Assembly (NCBI GenBank): GCA_963556195.1
Contig: OY744547.1
Location: 5,027,988 to 5,091,987 of the forward strand
Direction of reading: 5' to 3'
DNA: 64,000 nucleotides
From: Sepiola atlantica
Taxonomy: Eukaryota > Mollusca > Cephalopoda > Sepiida > Sepiolidae
Made by a program: the position numbers and the translations under genes
Part shown: positions 1-10,407 of the stretch, piece by piece
Layout: every line of letters begins with the position of its first letter
Numbering within the stretch: the first letter of the stretch is position 1
The notes under the pieces: generated by a model
What the model saw: the letters and a program-made list of their open reading frames with translations, nothing else
Told to the model about the DNA's origin: nothing
Database searches by the model: none

Positions 1-322
1 TTCAAAGTATTGCAGGGAAAGTTAATAAAATTGAAATATAAGCCAAATTAGCAATACAAGATTAATTTTTTTTTTTTTACATTAATCCTATCGATTACGG
101 AATAAAATTTCTTCTTCAGGGGAGAAATAAGTTTCTTTATTCTTGTTTTTTGATGAAAAAAATTTTTTTTTAAATGACTCAATACTGGTCACCCCTGAAG
201 AAAAAATTTTATTCCGTAATCGATAGGATTAATGTAAAAAAAAAAAATAATAATAAATTAATCTTGTATTGCTAATTTGGCTTATATTTCAATTTTATTA
301 ACTTTCCCTGCAATACTTTGAA
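1..322. mobile_element. Foldback element, family F1 (inverted repeat about 120 bp)
   Basis: Bases 1-122 are the inverse of 192-322, apart from small poly-T/poly-A indels, leaving a loop of about 70 bases. Each arm holds the string CCTATCGATTACGGAATAAA or its complement. At the inner end of the arms is CCCCTGAAGAA followed by ATTCCG, a decayed form of the hammerhead-like hairpin seen in other copies of this family. No coding capacity. It is probably a non-autonomous retroelement or pseudo-LTR dimer. Confidence 0.75.
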
Positions 323-342
323 ACTTGAACAATAACCACACA

Positions 343-599
<257 letters not shown>

Positions 600-1084
600 A
601 GAAAACCATAACAATGTGTGTTTTAAAATAAATAACATTTATTTTAATCTGAGCTTTCCAAAATTAGAATTTTCCTTGTCAAAGCAAATTGTTTTTTTCT
701 TTTTTTTTCTTTCATTTTTCATTTTCATCGTCCGATGTTATGCAGACTTCTGGGTCAGAAAGAACAATCCAGTATGTCTGTTAGCGCGGCTACGCTGATT
801 TGAATCAGTAGAAAAGGGTAGACATATTATAAAAGATTTTTTCGTAAAGGTATTATTTTTTTTGTTGAGAAAACCATATCGTATATATTGTGCGTATTTA
901 GGCAGCATCTTTTCATTTATGCAAACATTGTTGAATATAACAGATTTTGTCTGTTTAATTATACCTTTTTTATTTTTTTATTTTTTCTGATGGTCTTTTT
1001 TGTATTAAAATCAAAAGAATTAATAAATGCTCCATTGGTTTCACAGGTGTCACAGGTTTCATGAACGTTTTCGATTTTTCAAGA

Positions 1085-1500
1085 TGATAATTTTAAGAAA
1101 AATATCATGCAAGTACGTGAAAATATTGGGTTGACATGATGGGTTGATGAGAAAAAGTAGTAGCCAGCTACTGGGTGCGCAGACCCGAGGTCCGGGCTTA
1201 GTGAAGTCAGTAGCATGAAATGAAATAAATGAGGATGGTTCTGAGTGAAAAAGTGGAGAGGTGCGGGTGAACGGAAATAATGTGGATGGCTGTTAGTGGA
1301 GGGGTGGGGGAAAGATAGGGGGGGCTCTGTAGTTTTGGTGCACATTTTTCTTAAAATTATCATCCTGAGGAAGTCTTACAAATAAAGACGAAACGGTGAT
1401 GAATATATAAAAAAAACATCCTTTTTGGTTTTTCCTTTTTCATTTCCCATTACGTCGGATTACCTTCATCCGTCCTTTCTCATCTAATATGTATAAACAT
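1085..1500 (+). mobile_element. PLE-type pseudo-LTR fragment, family F2
   Basis: Related copies occur near 3.4, 15.2, 41 and 47.3 kb. They share an AAGAAAAATATCATGCAAGT block, an ACTGGG core, a hammerhead-like motif and a terminal block ending CCGTCCTTTCTCAT beside (TA)n. Upstream, at about 1043-1078, is a truncated half of another motif (GAACGTTTTCGAT), so two elements are joined here. There is no coding capacity. Assignment to PLE pseudo-LTRs rests on the hammerhead-like motif. Confidence 0.5.
1360..1402 (+). ncRNA. Hammerhead-like motif, extra-base variant
   Basis: Stem I TCATC/GATGA (1360-1364 with 1398-1402) flanks CTGAGGA, one extra A, stem II GTCTT/AAGAC and GAAA. The bases after GAAA are CGGT where sister copies have CGTT, so the A15.1-U16.1 pair is lost here. 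The extra base after CUGANGA recurs in several families in this window. Cleavage is doubtful for this copy. Confidence 0.45.
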
Positions 1501-1506
1501 GCACAC

Positions 1507-1508
<2 letters not shown>

Positions 1509-1584
<76 letters not shown>
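1509..1584. repeat. (TA)n microsatellite
   Basis: Uninterrupted TA run at the downstream end of duplication copy 1. Confidence 0.95.
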
Positions 1585-1587
<3 letters not shown>

Positions 1588-1597
1588 AGCTATGAAA

Positions 1598-1666
1598 CTA
1601 TATTTATGGCAATTAAGCTACACAGAGGCTCCCGCGTTTCATCCCCGGGTGGAATCTTCAGGCTCT
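1598..1666. mobile_element. Single arm of a foldback family (also at 12.8 and 46.4 kb)
   Basis: It shares ATGGCAAxTAAGCTACxCAGAGGC, the GCGTTTCAT block and the CTTCAGGCT end with the two complete foldbacks elsewhere, but only one arm is present. It lies directly after (TA)n. Confidence 0.6.
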
Positions 1667-1683
1667 TGCTCTTAAAATTTTTT

Positions 1684-1776
1684 TAAAAAAGAATAAAAAG
1701 ATCGACTAAAATTGACAGAATAAAAACTAATTCTTATTCTGTCAATTTTAGGCGATCTTTTTATTCTTTTTTTAAA
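1684..1776. repeat. Near-perfect palindrome
   Basis: The left arm AGAATAAAAAGATCG...TAAAATTGACAGAATAA is mirrored by TTATTCTGTCAATTTTA...CGATCTTTTTATTCT, with only a few bases in the loop. It could extrude or form a long RNA hairpin. No family was recognised. Confidence 0.8.
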
Positions 1777-1885
1777 CGTATTTAATCGACGATTAAATAT
1801 ATTATTCAATATTTCCTCTCCCTTTTTTTCTTCTTGCGATAGTGCCTTGACTCGCTATGACTCCGTTAATTATATTTAAAACTAA

Positions 1886-1928
1886 TATATATATATATAT
1901 ATATATATTAGATTTATTGAATGTGAGA

Positions 1929-1997
<69 letters not shown>
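1886..1997. repeat. Two (TA)n runs
   Basis: TA runs at about 1886-1908 and 1929-1997, separated by a short unique spacer. Confidence 0.95.
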
Positions 1998-2002
<5 letters not shown>

Positions 2003-2290
2003 GAAATATAAGCCAAATTAGCAATACAAGAGTTTTTTTTTTTGTTTACATTAATCCTATCGATTACGGAATAAAATTCCTTCTTCAGGGGTGACCAGTA
2101 TTGAGTCATTTTTTTTTTCATCAAAAAACAAGAATAAAGAAACTTATTTCTTTGTTAATTTGATAAAAGTCCTTGGTGGTACGACGTCATCGCCGTGCTG
2201 TAAGAAATGGCGGTTAAGAATCAAATCCGGTGTCGAACGAAAAAAAGCGCTGGCACGCTGTCAAGTAAAGTGTGGGGTTATCGTTCAAGT
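1998..2290 (-). mobile_element. F1 family element, single orientation
   Basis: It carries the F1 arm plus an internal region (CGGTTAAGAATCAAATCCGG, GTGTCGAACG) that reappears in reverse orientation near 44.6-44.8 kb. It ends at the foldback that opens duplication copy 2, so it shows the longer form of F1. Its hairpin has GTAAT in place of GAAAT, a broken core. Confidence 0.65.
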
Positions 2291-2612
2291 TTCAAAGTAT
2301 TGCAGGGAAAGTTAATAAAATTGAAATATAAGCCAAATTAGCAATACAAGATTAATTTTTTTTTTTTTACATTAATCCTATCGATTACGGAATAAAATTT
2401 CTTCTTCAGGGGAGAAATAAGTTTCTTTATTCTTGTTTTTTGATGAAAAAAATTTTTTTTTAAATGACTCAATACTGGTCACCCCTGAAGAAAAAATGTT
2501 ATTCCGTAATCGATAGGATTAATGTAAAAAAAAAAATAATAATAAATTAATCTTGTATTGCTAATTTGGCTTATATTTCAATTTTATTAACTTTCCCTGC
2601 AATACTTTGAAA
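2291..2612. mobile_element. Foldback element, family F1
   Basis: Second copy of the palindrome (arms 2291-2412 and 2482-2612), differing from copy 1 by a few bases. Confidence 0.75.
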
Positions 2613-2630
2613 CTTGAACGATAACCACAC

Positions 2631-2632
<2 letters not shown>

Positions 2633-2695
<63 letters not shown>

Positions 2696-2734
2696 ATATA
2701 TATATATATTGATATATATATATATTATATGTCA

Positions 2735-2769
<35 letters not shown>

Positions 2770-2824
2770 CTATATATATATATATATATATTATATGTCT
2801 ATATATATATATATATATATTATA

Positions 2825-2885
<61 letters not shown>
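2633..2885. repeat. (TA)n with TATGTC interruptions
   Basis: Counterpart of the array in copy 1, with a different number and spacing of interruptions. Length change within this array is one of the main differences between the duplicates. Confidence 0.95.
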
Positions 2886-2890
<5 letters not shown>

Positions 2891-3648
2891 AGAAAACCAT
2901 AACAATGTGTGTTTTAAAATAAATAACATTTATTTTAATCTGAGCTTTCCAAAATTAGAATTTTCCTTGTCAAAGCAAATTGTTTTTTTCTTTTTTTTTC
3001 TTTCATTTTTCATTTTCATCGTCCGATGTTATGCAGACTTCTGGGTCAGAAAGAACAATCCAGTATGTCTGTTAGCGCGGCTACGCTGATTTGAATCAGT
3101 AGAAAAGGGTAGACATATTATAAAAGATTTTTTCGTAAAGGTATTATTTTTTTTGTTGAGAAAACCATATCGTATATATTGTGCGTATTTAGGAGCATCT
3201 TTTCATTTATGCAAACATTGTTGAATATAACAGATTTTGTCTGTTTAATTATACCTTTTTTATTTTTTTATTTTTTCTGATGGTCTTTTTTGTATTAAAA
3301 TCAAAAGAATTAATAAATGCTCCATTGGTTTCACAGGTGTCACAGGTTTCATGAATGTTTTCGATTTTTTAAGATGATAATTTTAAGAAAAATATCATGC
3401 AAGTACGTGAAAATATTGGGTTGACATGATGGGTTGATGAGAAAAAGTAGTAGCCAGCTACTGGGTGCGCAGACCCGAGGTCCGGGCTTAGTGAAGTCAG
3501 TAGCATGAAATGAAATAAATGAGGATGGTTCTGAGTGAAAAAGTGGAGAGGTGCGGGTGAACGGAAATAATGTGGATGGCTGTTAGTGGAGGGGTGGGGG
3601 AAAGAGTAGGGGGCTCTGTAGTTTTGGTGCACATTTTTCTTAAAATTA

Positions 3649-3691
3649 TCATCCTGAGGAAGTCTTACAAATAAAGACGAAACGGTGATGA
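3649..3691 (+). ncRNA. Hammerhead-like motif, extra-base variant (duplicate)
   Basis: Same stems and core as the copy in the first duplicate, including the CGGT change after GAAA. That mutation therefore predates the duplication. Confidence 0.45.
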
Positions 3692-3795
3692 ATATATAAA
3701 AAAAACATCCTTTTTGGTTTTTCCTTTTTCATTTCCCATTACGTCGGATTACCTCCATCCGTCCTTTCTCATCTAATATGTATAAACATGCACAC

Positions 3796-3798
<3 letters not shown>

Positions 3799-3868
<70 letters not shown>
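3799..3868. repeat. (TA)n microsatellite
   Basis: TA run ending duplication copy 2. Confidence 0.95.
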
Positions 3869-3871
<3 letters not shown>

Positions 3872-5275
3872 TAATTAATAAATGCATTTTTGATTATGTT
3901 CACTTGCATGCTTAAACACAATTGCATTTATCGATTTGTTTCAAGTCGTGTTGAGTGGGCGTTGCTGGATTTTTATTCTTCCTCATTTAATGTTCTTCGT
4001 CGGAGAATCTGCCATATCGTCCATTCTTTTAATACTTTTTTTCCAAAATTCAGATAATACTGTAGCAAATTGGATCCTTGAAAGTCAGACAATGTTATCC
4101 AATCATAGAAATCATAAAACAGAAGCAATTACAAAAACGGAGAAAAAAGAGGGAAAAAAGCAACAAAAAAACGCTCTCATCACATATAGCGATTAGTTTA
4201 GCCATGTCGCCAACATATTGCGCGCGTTTCACATATAAATATCTTAATTTGGAAAAAAATCAATTTTTGCTTGTACATCGTAATTCATAAAATAATGTGT
4301 TAAATAAAATACTTCCGCCAAAAGTATCTACGCAAGTTTTGTCCAAAAACGCAATGTACGAATCGTCATCGATAAATTTTTATTGCCACTCGTTTGACCG
4401 ATGTTAACAGGTACTCATGAAAGAGACTATCGGAAGGTTGCCAATAATATTAATATCATGTACTCCCATGAAACCGACAAGACTCTAGCACAGCCCAATG
4501 TATACTTTTTAAAATAAATTGTAACAAAGTACATGATCATAGTGCTAATAACATGGTCTAACAATAAAATATGAAAATTTGTTAGTCCGAATCAAAGTTT
4601 GTTATATCAGCTTAAATGCTATTTAGGTCCAACTGTTAAAATCCCACAAGATAACTTTATATGTCAGATAGAAGAAAAAGGAAGCACCAGTGGTGCATAA
4701 AGTTATTTACTCCAATTTCATTGAAATACGTGTTTTATTTAACCCCTCTCCACTAGGATGGACACAAGGTCTAGTGTGGTTTTGAAAAGTCTTCTGGTAA
4801 CCATTTCACCCACAATATATGCTTTTGTACGGCTAATTCCGAGGTTGTCATAGTCGAGCGGTGTGGCAATTGAGACAAGATCCCATTACCTTAAGCGCGC
4901 GTCTCCAACCACTATGTAATAACTAAGTCCAGCTACTTGCTCGTGTAGCGTCTCCAAACACCATCTAACACATAAGTTCAGATACTTGCTTGCATATATA
5001 TTTTTTATTTCATTATTTTATCACATATATATATTTTCATTTCATTATTTCATCACATATATTTTTTTTATTTAATTATTTTCCGTTTTTCTCTTACTTA
5101 TTTTATATGAATTATCAAAAAGGTTTAAATATATCAGTCGAATAATTTCATAGGACAATCCTTATTTTTTTCCGAAATTGCAATAGGATTCATCCCATAT
5201 TCTATCTTTGTAGCTGCTATATTTAAAATATTCCAACCATTGTACATGTTCGGCCGTACCCATGCGCACAATCTC
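3869..5275. other. AT-rich DNA with no recognised feature
   Basis: Short frames here (up to about 86 codons) have no recognisable domain, and I saw no convincing exon. Three TATATATTTTTTATTTCATTATTT-like units form a weak short repeat near 4.99-5.09 kb. Confidence 0.5.
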
Positions 5276-5902
5276 TAACCCCAACCCAAACCCTAACTCT
5301 GACCCTAACTCTAACCATAACCCTAACTCTAACTCTAACCCTAACCCTAACCCTAACCCTCACTCTAACCCTAACCCTAACCTTAACTTTAACCCTAACC
5401 CTAACTCTAACCCTAACCTTAACCCTAACCCTAACTCTAACCATTAACCCTAACCCTAACTCTAACCCTAACCCTAACCCTAACCCTAACTCTAACCATT
5501 AACCCTAACCCTAACCCTAACTCTAACCCTAACCCTAACCCTAACCCTTACATTAACCATAACCCTAACTCAAACCCTAACCCTAACTCTAACTTTAACC
5601 CTTACGTTAACCTAACCCTAACCCTTACCCTAACCCTAACCCTAACCCTAACCCTAACCTTAACCCTAACCTTAACCCTAACCCTAACCTTAACTTTAAC
5701 CATAACCTTAACCTTAACCTTAACCTCAACCTAACCCTAACTCTAACTCTAACCTTTACCTTAACCTTAACCCTAACCCTAACCATAACCTTAACCTTAA
5801 CTCTAACCTTAACTTTAACCTTAACCGTAACCCTAACCCTTACTCTAACTCTAACCCTAACCCTAACCTTAACCTTAACCTTAACCTTACCCTAACCCTA
5901 AC
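5276..5902 (+). repeat. Interstitial telomere-like array (CCCTAA variants)
   Basis: About 620 bp of CCCTAA mixed with CTCTAA, CCTTAA, CCATAA and TTTAACC variants. Variants increase downstream, as expected for decay after insertion or amplification. The Asn/Pro and Arg/Val frames over it are artefacts. Confidence 0.95.
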
Positions 5903-6375
5903 GATCTGGTAATATAAAAACCTAACCAAATATCTAATCGGCTTCAACCACGTTGTTACATATTATTTCAGTCAATTTCTCATCACAAAATGACTGACCT
6001 TTTTCAACGTAATGTTGTCCGATATTTTGACACACGTTTTGGTCAGCATAAGAGCAGAGCCTTTTAGAAAGTCGGATTCTCCACGGTTCTTATGCTTTGG
6101 CCGTTTTGTTTGACGTGATGAAATTTCAGACCAGACAGAGTCATGAATGGTCGATTAATTTTCATGTCGACGATTGTGTTCGTTGATCGATTTCCATCAG
6201 ACAACCCCTTTATTGGCATGGATTAATAAATGAGTCCGTCAGCTACACTAAATAGCGGCTCCAGATTTAGACGGAGGTCGAAGAATACAAAGATTAGCCA
6301 GACAACGAGGTGTCTGTTTCACTTTATCAAATAAAACCTCGCCTCTTTCTCTTTTCTCTCTTCTTTATACATATA
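5903..6375. other. No recognised feature
   Basis: Mixed-composition DNA between the telomere-like array and the TAG minisatellite. No domain, RNA gene or repeat family recognised. Confidence 0.5.
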
Positions 6376-6723
6376 CTAGCAGTAGTAGTAGTAGTAGTAG
6401 TAGTAGTAGAAGCATTGGTAGTAGTAACATTGATAGTAGTAGTAGTAGCATTGGTCGTAGTAGCATTGGTAGTAGTAGTAGGAGGAGGAGTAGCATTGAT
6501 AGTAGGAGTAGTAAGAGTAGCATTGTTAGTAGTAGCATTGGTAATAGTGGTAGGAGTAGCATTGTTAGTAGTAGCATTGTTAGTAGTAGTAGTAGTAGTA
6601 GTAGTAGCATTGGTAATAGTAGCAATGCTTGTAGTAGTAGCAGTAGTAATAGTAGTAGTAGCATTGGTAGTAGTAACATTGCTTGTAGTAGTAGTAGTAG
6701 CATTGGTAGTAGTAACATTGCTT

Positions 6724-6763
<40 letters not shown>

Positions 6764-6786
6764 CATTGGTAGTAGTAACATTGCTT

Positions 6787-6832
<46 letters not shown>

Positions 6833-6855
6833 CATTGGTAGTAGTAACATTGTTT

Positions 6856-6892
<37 letters not shown>

Positions 6893-6954
6893 CATTGGTA
6901 GTAGTAACATTGCTTGTAGTAGTAGTAGTAGCATTGGTAGTAGTAACATTGCTT

Positions 6955-6985
<31 letters not shown>

Positions 6986-7215
6986 CATTGGTAGTAGTAA
7001 CATTGCTTGTAGTAGTAGTAGTAGTAGTAGTAGTAGCATTGGTAGTAGTAACATTGCTTGTAGTAGTAGTAGTAGTAGCATTGGTAGTAGTAACATTGCT
7101 TGTAGTAGTAGTAGCAGTGGTAGTAGTAACATTGCTTGTAGTAGTAGTAGTAGCATTGGTAGTAGTAACATTGCTTGTAGTAGTAGTAGCAGTGGTAGTA
7201 GTAGTAGTAGCTTTA
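6376..7215. repeat. (TAG)n-based compound minisatellite
   Basis: TAG runs of varying length alternate with a fixed phrase (GCATTGGTAGTAGTAACATT, then GCTTG) about a dozen times. All units are multiples of three, so frames stay open on both strands (about 313 and 316 codons) as poly-Val, poly-Thr and poly-Leu. There is no start context or codon bias to support translation. Confidence 0.95.
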
Positions 7216-7307
7216 TTTGTTGTCGTTGTCTTCTTAAAAACAAAGAGATAGGTGTGGAGAGAATTGAATTCTACCACCTTTACTTTTGTGTTATATCCGC
7301 TCTATTA

Positions 7308-7308
<1 letters not shown>

Positions 7309-7354
<46 letters not shown>

Positions 7355-7357
7355 AGA

Positions 7358-7416
<59 letters not shown>
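7309..7416. repeat. (TAG)n followed by (TA)n
   Basis: About 45 bp of pure TAG, then a short linker and about 55 bp of TA. Confidence 0.95.
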
Positions 7417-7920
7417 TAGCAGAGCTACCCGGTGTTACTCAGGTTAGAGTGTGGGATAGCATCATATACAACATCATGGAAGGGAGAGTTAACTTTAACA
7501 GCAACCTTGATGCTGTCAGCTAGATATCTTACTCACCGAGCTATTCAGATATTAAACTAACGCTAATAAATAGATTAATTTAATTGTGTAACATGTTTGA
7601 AAATTTCGGGACAGACATGCACAGATAGAGAGGTATTTTCCTTGATTATATATATATCATTTGAATCAAAGGGAAAACAGTTTTCAGTGGAGAAGTTGTG
7701 CTCCCGGGGACCCTCTTAATATTATCAAATTTTGCTGAAATTTTGGGAATAGACATCTTTTTGGGTCATTTATCTAAGGTTTGAATTTCATCTGAATCTA
7801 GGTTTGACAAAAAGTTTACAGTTGGGGGTGACCAACAGGTACAACCGAATCTTTGTTCTCCATTGTCATCCCTAGTTAACGTTCCAACCTATATATATAT
7901 AGATAGATATATATATATAA
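7417..7920. repeat. Probable dispersed repeat with ACCCGGTGTTACTC motif
   Basis: It begins right after (TA)n with GAGCTACCCGGTGTTACTC. Related phrases occur near 31.2 kb (CCCGGCGTTACCCGGG) and, inverted, near 37.69 kb. The phrase GGGACAGACATGCACAGATA followed by ATATATAT resembles the end of a retroposon. The family is not identified. Confidence 0.35.
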
Positions 7921-7950
7921 GTTTTAAATAAATAATATTACATTATTTTT

Positions 7951-7998
7951 ACCTACATGCGCTAGCGTTTCGAGCTTTTGCTCTCATCAATGATGATA
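7951..7998 (-). ncRNA. Decayed hammerhead ribozyme motif
   Basis: Minus strand: TTGATGA in place of CTGATGA, a good stem II (GAGC/GCTC, loop AAAA), GAAA, and stem III CGCTAGCG. The bases after stem III are CA rather than UC. The C3 change and loss of U16.1 should abolish cleavage. It is the inactive sister of the 19.57-kb motif. Confidence 0.6.
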
Positions 7999-8015
7999 AT
8001 CTCGGACGGTTGCAC

Positions 8016-8025
8016 GATTCGAACC
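8016..8025 (-). promoter_or_regulatory. Pol III B box-like
   Basis: GGTTCGAATC on the minus strand, matching the tRNA T-arm consensus, about 45 bases downstream of the A box. Confidence 0.65.
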
Positions 8026-8068
8026 CCTGCCACAGAATCAACCTACACTCTGTAAGCAGGCGCTGTAA

Positions 8069-8079
8069 CCTTTAGGCCA
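8069..8079 (-). promoter_or_regulatory. Pol III A box-like
   Basis: TGGCCTAAAGG on the minus strand fits the A box pattern TRGYNNANNGG. Confidence 0.65.
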
Positions 8080-8090
8080 TGAGACTTTAC

Positions 8091-8520
8091 CATATTCATG
8101 AAGGGAATTTATGTTCTATTTATGCGAAGGGCGACATATCAAGAAAGACTGACTAAAGATTCCACGTACGTTGTCGTAATATGCCTTATAGCTACGTGGC
8201 AGTCTTTTGCTATCATCTAAAGTATAACAAAAAAAGAATTTCTACATTTTTTTGGAAACGATCGCACGCTATATTTCTCTTTATGAAATCTGGGTATCAT
8301 TCGATACTTTATGTTTATAGTATGTAAATAAACACACAAACACATACTAATTTGTATGAGCTTTTTTTATTATGCTAATGTTAAACAATTTATTGTAACA
8401 AGCATTTTAATGAAAAATATTCTCGCTAAACATCTACTTTAATATGAGCCATAGTATATATGAATGGAGACTGATGGCCGATTCATGCGCTTTTAATTCG
8501 AAATACGATTGTGTATATAA
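8091..8520. other. No recognised feature
   Basis: AT-rich DNA. No repeat family, RNA gene or exon recognised. Confidence 0.5.
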
Positions 8521-8679
8521 TCGCAATGGGAGGTGTGTATATGGAGTCGCAATGGGAGGTGTGTATATGGAGTCGCAATGGGAGGTGTGTATATGGAGTC
8601 GCAATGGAAGGTGCGCATATGAAGTTGCAATGGGAGATGTGTATATGGAGTCGCAGTGGGAGGTGTGTATATGGAGTCG
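8521..8679. repeat. 26-bp minisatellite, about 6 copies
   Basis: The unit is GCAATGGGAGGTGTGTATAT plus GGAGTC. Because 26 is not a multiple of three, translated frames rotate through the array. Later copies carry AAGGTGCGC and GAAGTTG variants. Confidence 0.9.
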
Positions 8680-9113
8680 TAATTTATCGACACGTGTGCC
8701 AAGCTTTACTGATTTTATATTCTTATTATGAAAACAATTGCCTTGATTTGGATTCTGCTAAAAGTCAATTTGTCACGATTGCGGCTTTTAAAGAATCGGC
8801 GGGCTTTTAAAGAAATTGAAAGACGTCCGTTTCGGGGAGCCACATCTGATGAACAATGAATACAACACCACAGTTGTAGACAACCGTAACTATTTGCTAC
8901 ATGGAAGTAAGCATTTTTCATTCATAAATTTCTGAAATTAATTATTTAAATAAAAATTGATTAAGATACATGTTATATCTAAGTTAAATTCTATGAAAAA
9001 TGCCAGTATACTGAAATCCTATGCCCTTAATAGGGTTAAGATGATAATTCATATACACTAAATGTACAAAAGCGAGGAAATTCCCAAATTTTTACACTTT
9101 TATTGTCATTAAG

Positions 9114-9114
<1 letters not shown>
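8680..9114. other. No recognised feature
   Basis: AT-rich unique-looking DNA before the next TA array. Confidence 0.5.
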
Positions 9115-9176
<62 letters not shown>

Positions 9177-9290
9177 AAATATATGTATGTATAAATATAT
9201 ATATGTATGTATAAATATATATATATATGTATATATGTATATGTATAAATATATATATATATATATATATATTTTTATACATATAAATAT
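9115..9290. repeat. (TA)n with TGTA interruptions
   Basis: TA run that degenerates into TATGTATAAATATA phrases toward its downstream end. Confidence 0.95.
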
Positions 9291-9298
9291 ATATATGA

Positions 9299-9470
9299 TT
9301 ATTTTTATTAACACAGACATGTACCAAATCTGCGACACTGGCATGCCGATGTTATCGATCAACAGCTGTTATAAACTGAGATCTCGTCGGGCAGAGTTAA
9401 AATCCGATATTAACCTTAGATCATATCTGTATCGCAGATTTTGTACATGTCTGTGCAAATAAAAAAATAA
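9299..9470. mobile_element. Foldback element, family F6
   Basis: Arms ACACAGACATGTACCAAATC/GATTTTGTACATGTCTGTGC with a CTGCGACAC/GTATCGCAG extension. The loop holds CATGCCGATGTTATCGATCA and CTGAGATCTCGTCGGGCAG. Relatives lie near 26.3 and 53.1 kb, each beside a TA-rich run. No coding capacity. Confidence 0.65.
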
Positions 9471-9502
9471 CCATATATATATGAATATATATATATTTAT
9501 AT

Positions 9503-9521
9503 GAAGTGAAAAGTATGAGTA
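9503..9521. repeat. Target-site duplication, left copy
   Basis: GAAGTGAAAAGTATGAGTA, repeated without mismatch at 9864-9882 on the far side of the U2-headed element. A 19-bp direct repeat is typical of LINE-mediated target-primed insertion. Confidence 0.85.
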
Positions 9522-9863
9522 TTGATTTACTCCTCTCCAGGAGTTAGACACAAGGCCAGTTTTTATCTTACTCCCACAAGTAAGATGTGACCCAAGGTCG
9601 GGTCGGGAAAGTGGGGTTTAAAAATTGCCTGGGCAGCCCCGTCGGCATTCCCCGGTAGGGGCACCTCAGGCAGTAAGCAATAAACTTACTCCTCCTCAAA
9701 GAGGGGAGGCGAAGCCTGGGAGGGTGGACCTCCTAGAACTGCACAGGACAGACCCATAGACCGGTGTAAATCAAGCCCCGAAGGCCAGGCAATATCAGTC
9801 GATAGGGTGCATGCAGTATCTATCGGAACAGATACTACACTTTGATCTTAGCCAAAAGGCCAA
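9522..9863 (-). mobile_element. U2 snRNA-headed SINE-like element
   Basis: The minus-strand head TTGGCCTTTTGGCTAAGATC followed by AAAGTGTAGTATCTGTTC matches U2 snRNA from about nucleotide 9 to 45 and includes the GTAGTA branch-point recognition segment. The remaining 300 bp are unrelated to U2 (GGTCTATGGGTCTGTCC, GTGCAGTTCTAGGAGG) and are shared by all family members here. The perfect 19-bp target-site duplication shows a recent retroposition. No Pol III A/B box was recognised, so the promoter is unclear. Alternative: a U2 pseudogene fused to an unknown repeat before amplification. Confidence 0.8.
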
Positions 9864-9882
9864 GAAGTGAAAAGTATGAGTA
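9864..9882. repeat. Target-site duplication, right copy
   Basis: Perfect partner of the 19-bp repeat on the left of the U2-headed element. Confidence 0.85.
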
Positions 9883-9948
9883 GCAGAAAATAAAAGACTT
9901 TTGCAAAATATGTTGGTGTTAGTTACATTAAATAGATGCATTTTTTTA

Positions 9949-10239
9949 CCCTAACCCTAACCCTAACCTTAAGCCCCAAGTTCCCCTTCTGCCTAACAAA
10001 GAAAGAATATGCAATAATTTGATCAAATATCTTGAATATGGTCAGTCGCAGTCGGAGTCCAAACTATTCATTAAAATGCTTTCAATCATTTCTAAAACAT
10101 TACGAAGCACTCTTGCTAGAACCTTTCATTCCAATGCTCTTATGTACGGGCTCGCTCCTAATTGAATTTGCCTGGGCCTCATACGTCCGTTCATACAAAT
10201 CCTTACCCTAACCCTGACCCTAACCCTAACCCTAACCAC
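9949..10239 (+). repeat. Two short CCCTAA patches
   Basis: CCCTAACCCTAACCCTAACC near 9949-9970 and a longer patch near 10204-10239 flank an unrecognised segment. They are outliers of the large array that follows. Confidence 0.85.
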
Positions 10240-10407
10240 ATATGTATGTTAATACAATCGCAGTCTATTAATCAACGATGCGCTTGTTTCATTAGCCAAC
10301 ATTTTGTTTGTTCACATCTTAGATGAAACATTCTTGAATTTCAAACACCAATTAATTGCATTTGTATTACGACGACGGGGGTTGAATCTAAAGCAAATGG
10401 TTGCTGC

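Larger units (their letters stand above)
2291..3868. repeat. Copy 2 of the tandem segmental duplication
   Basis: Near-identical to the first 1,584 bases. The first base of this copy corresponds to window base 1. After the terminal (TA)n the two copies diverge completely. Confidence 0.9.
7943..8090 (-). mobile_element. tRNA-type SINE with decayed hammerhead, then (TA)n
   Basis: Read on the minus strand, the order is A box, B box, hammerhead-like segment, an ATTT-rich tail, then TA repeats. This is the same order and tail (TAGGTA, ATTTATTTA) as the plus-strand unit near 19.5 kb, so the two are one family. SINE status is inferred from the internal Pol III boxes; no target-site duplication was identified. 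Confidence 0.6.

Noticed and set aside
6310..7277. Long open frames (about 290-316 codons) on both strands over the TAG array
   Set aside because: Poly-Val, poly-Thr and poly-Leu come from a trinucleotide-based repeat and are open on both strands at once; no codon bias or start context.
9522..9863. A functional U2 snRNA gene
   Set aside because: Only about 37 bases match U2; the Sm site and 3' stem-loops are absent, and the element has a retroposon target-site duplication.
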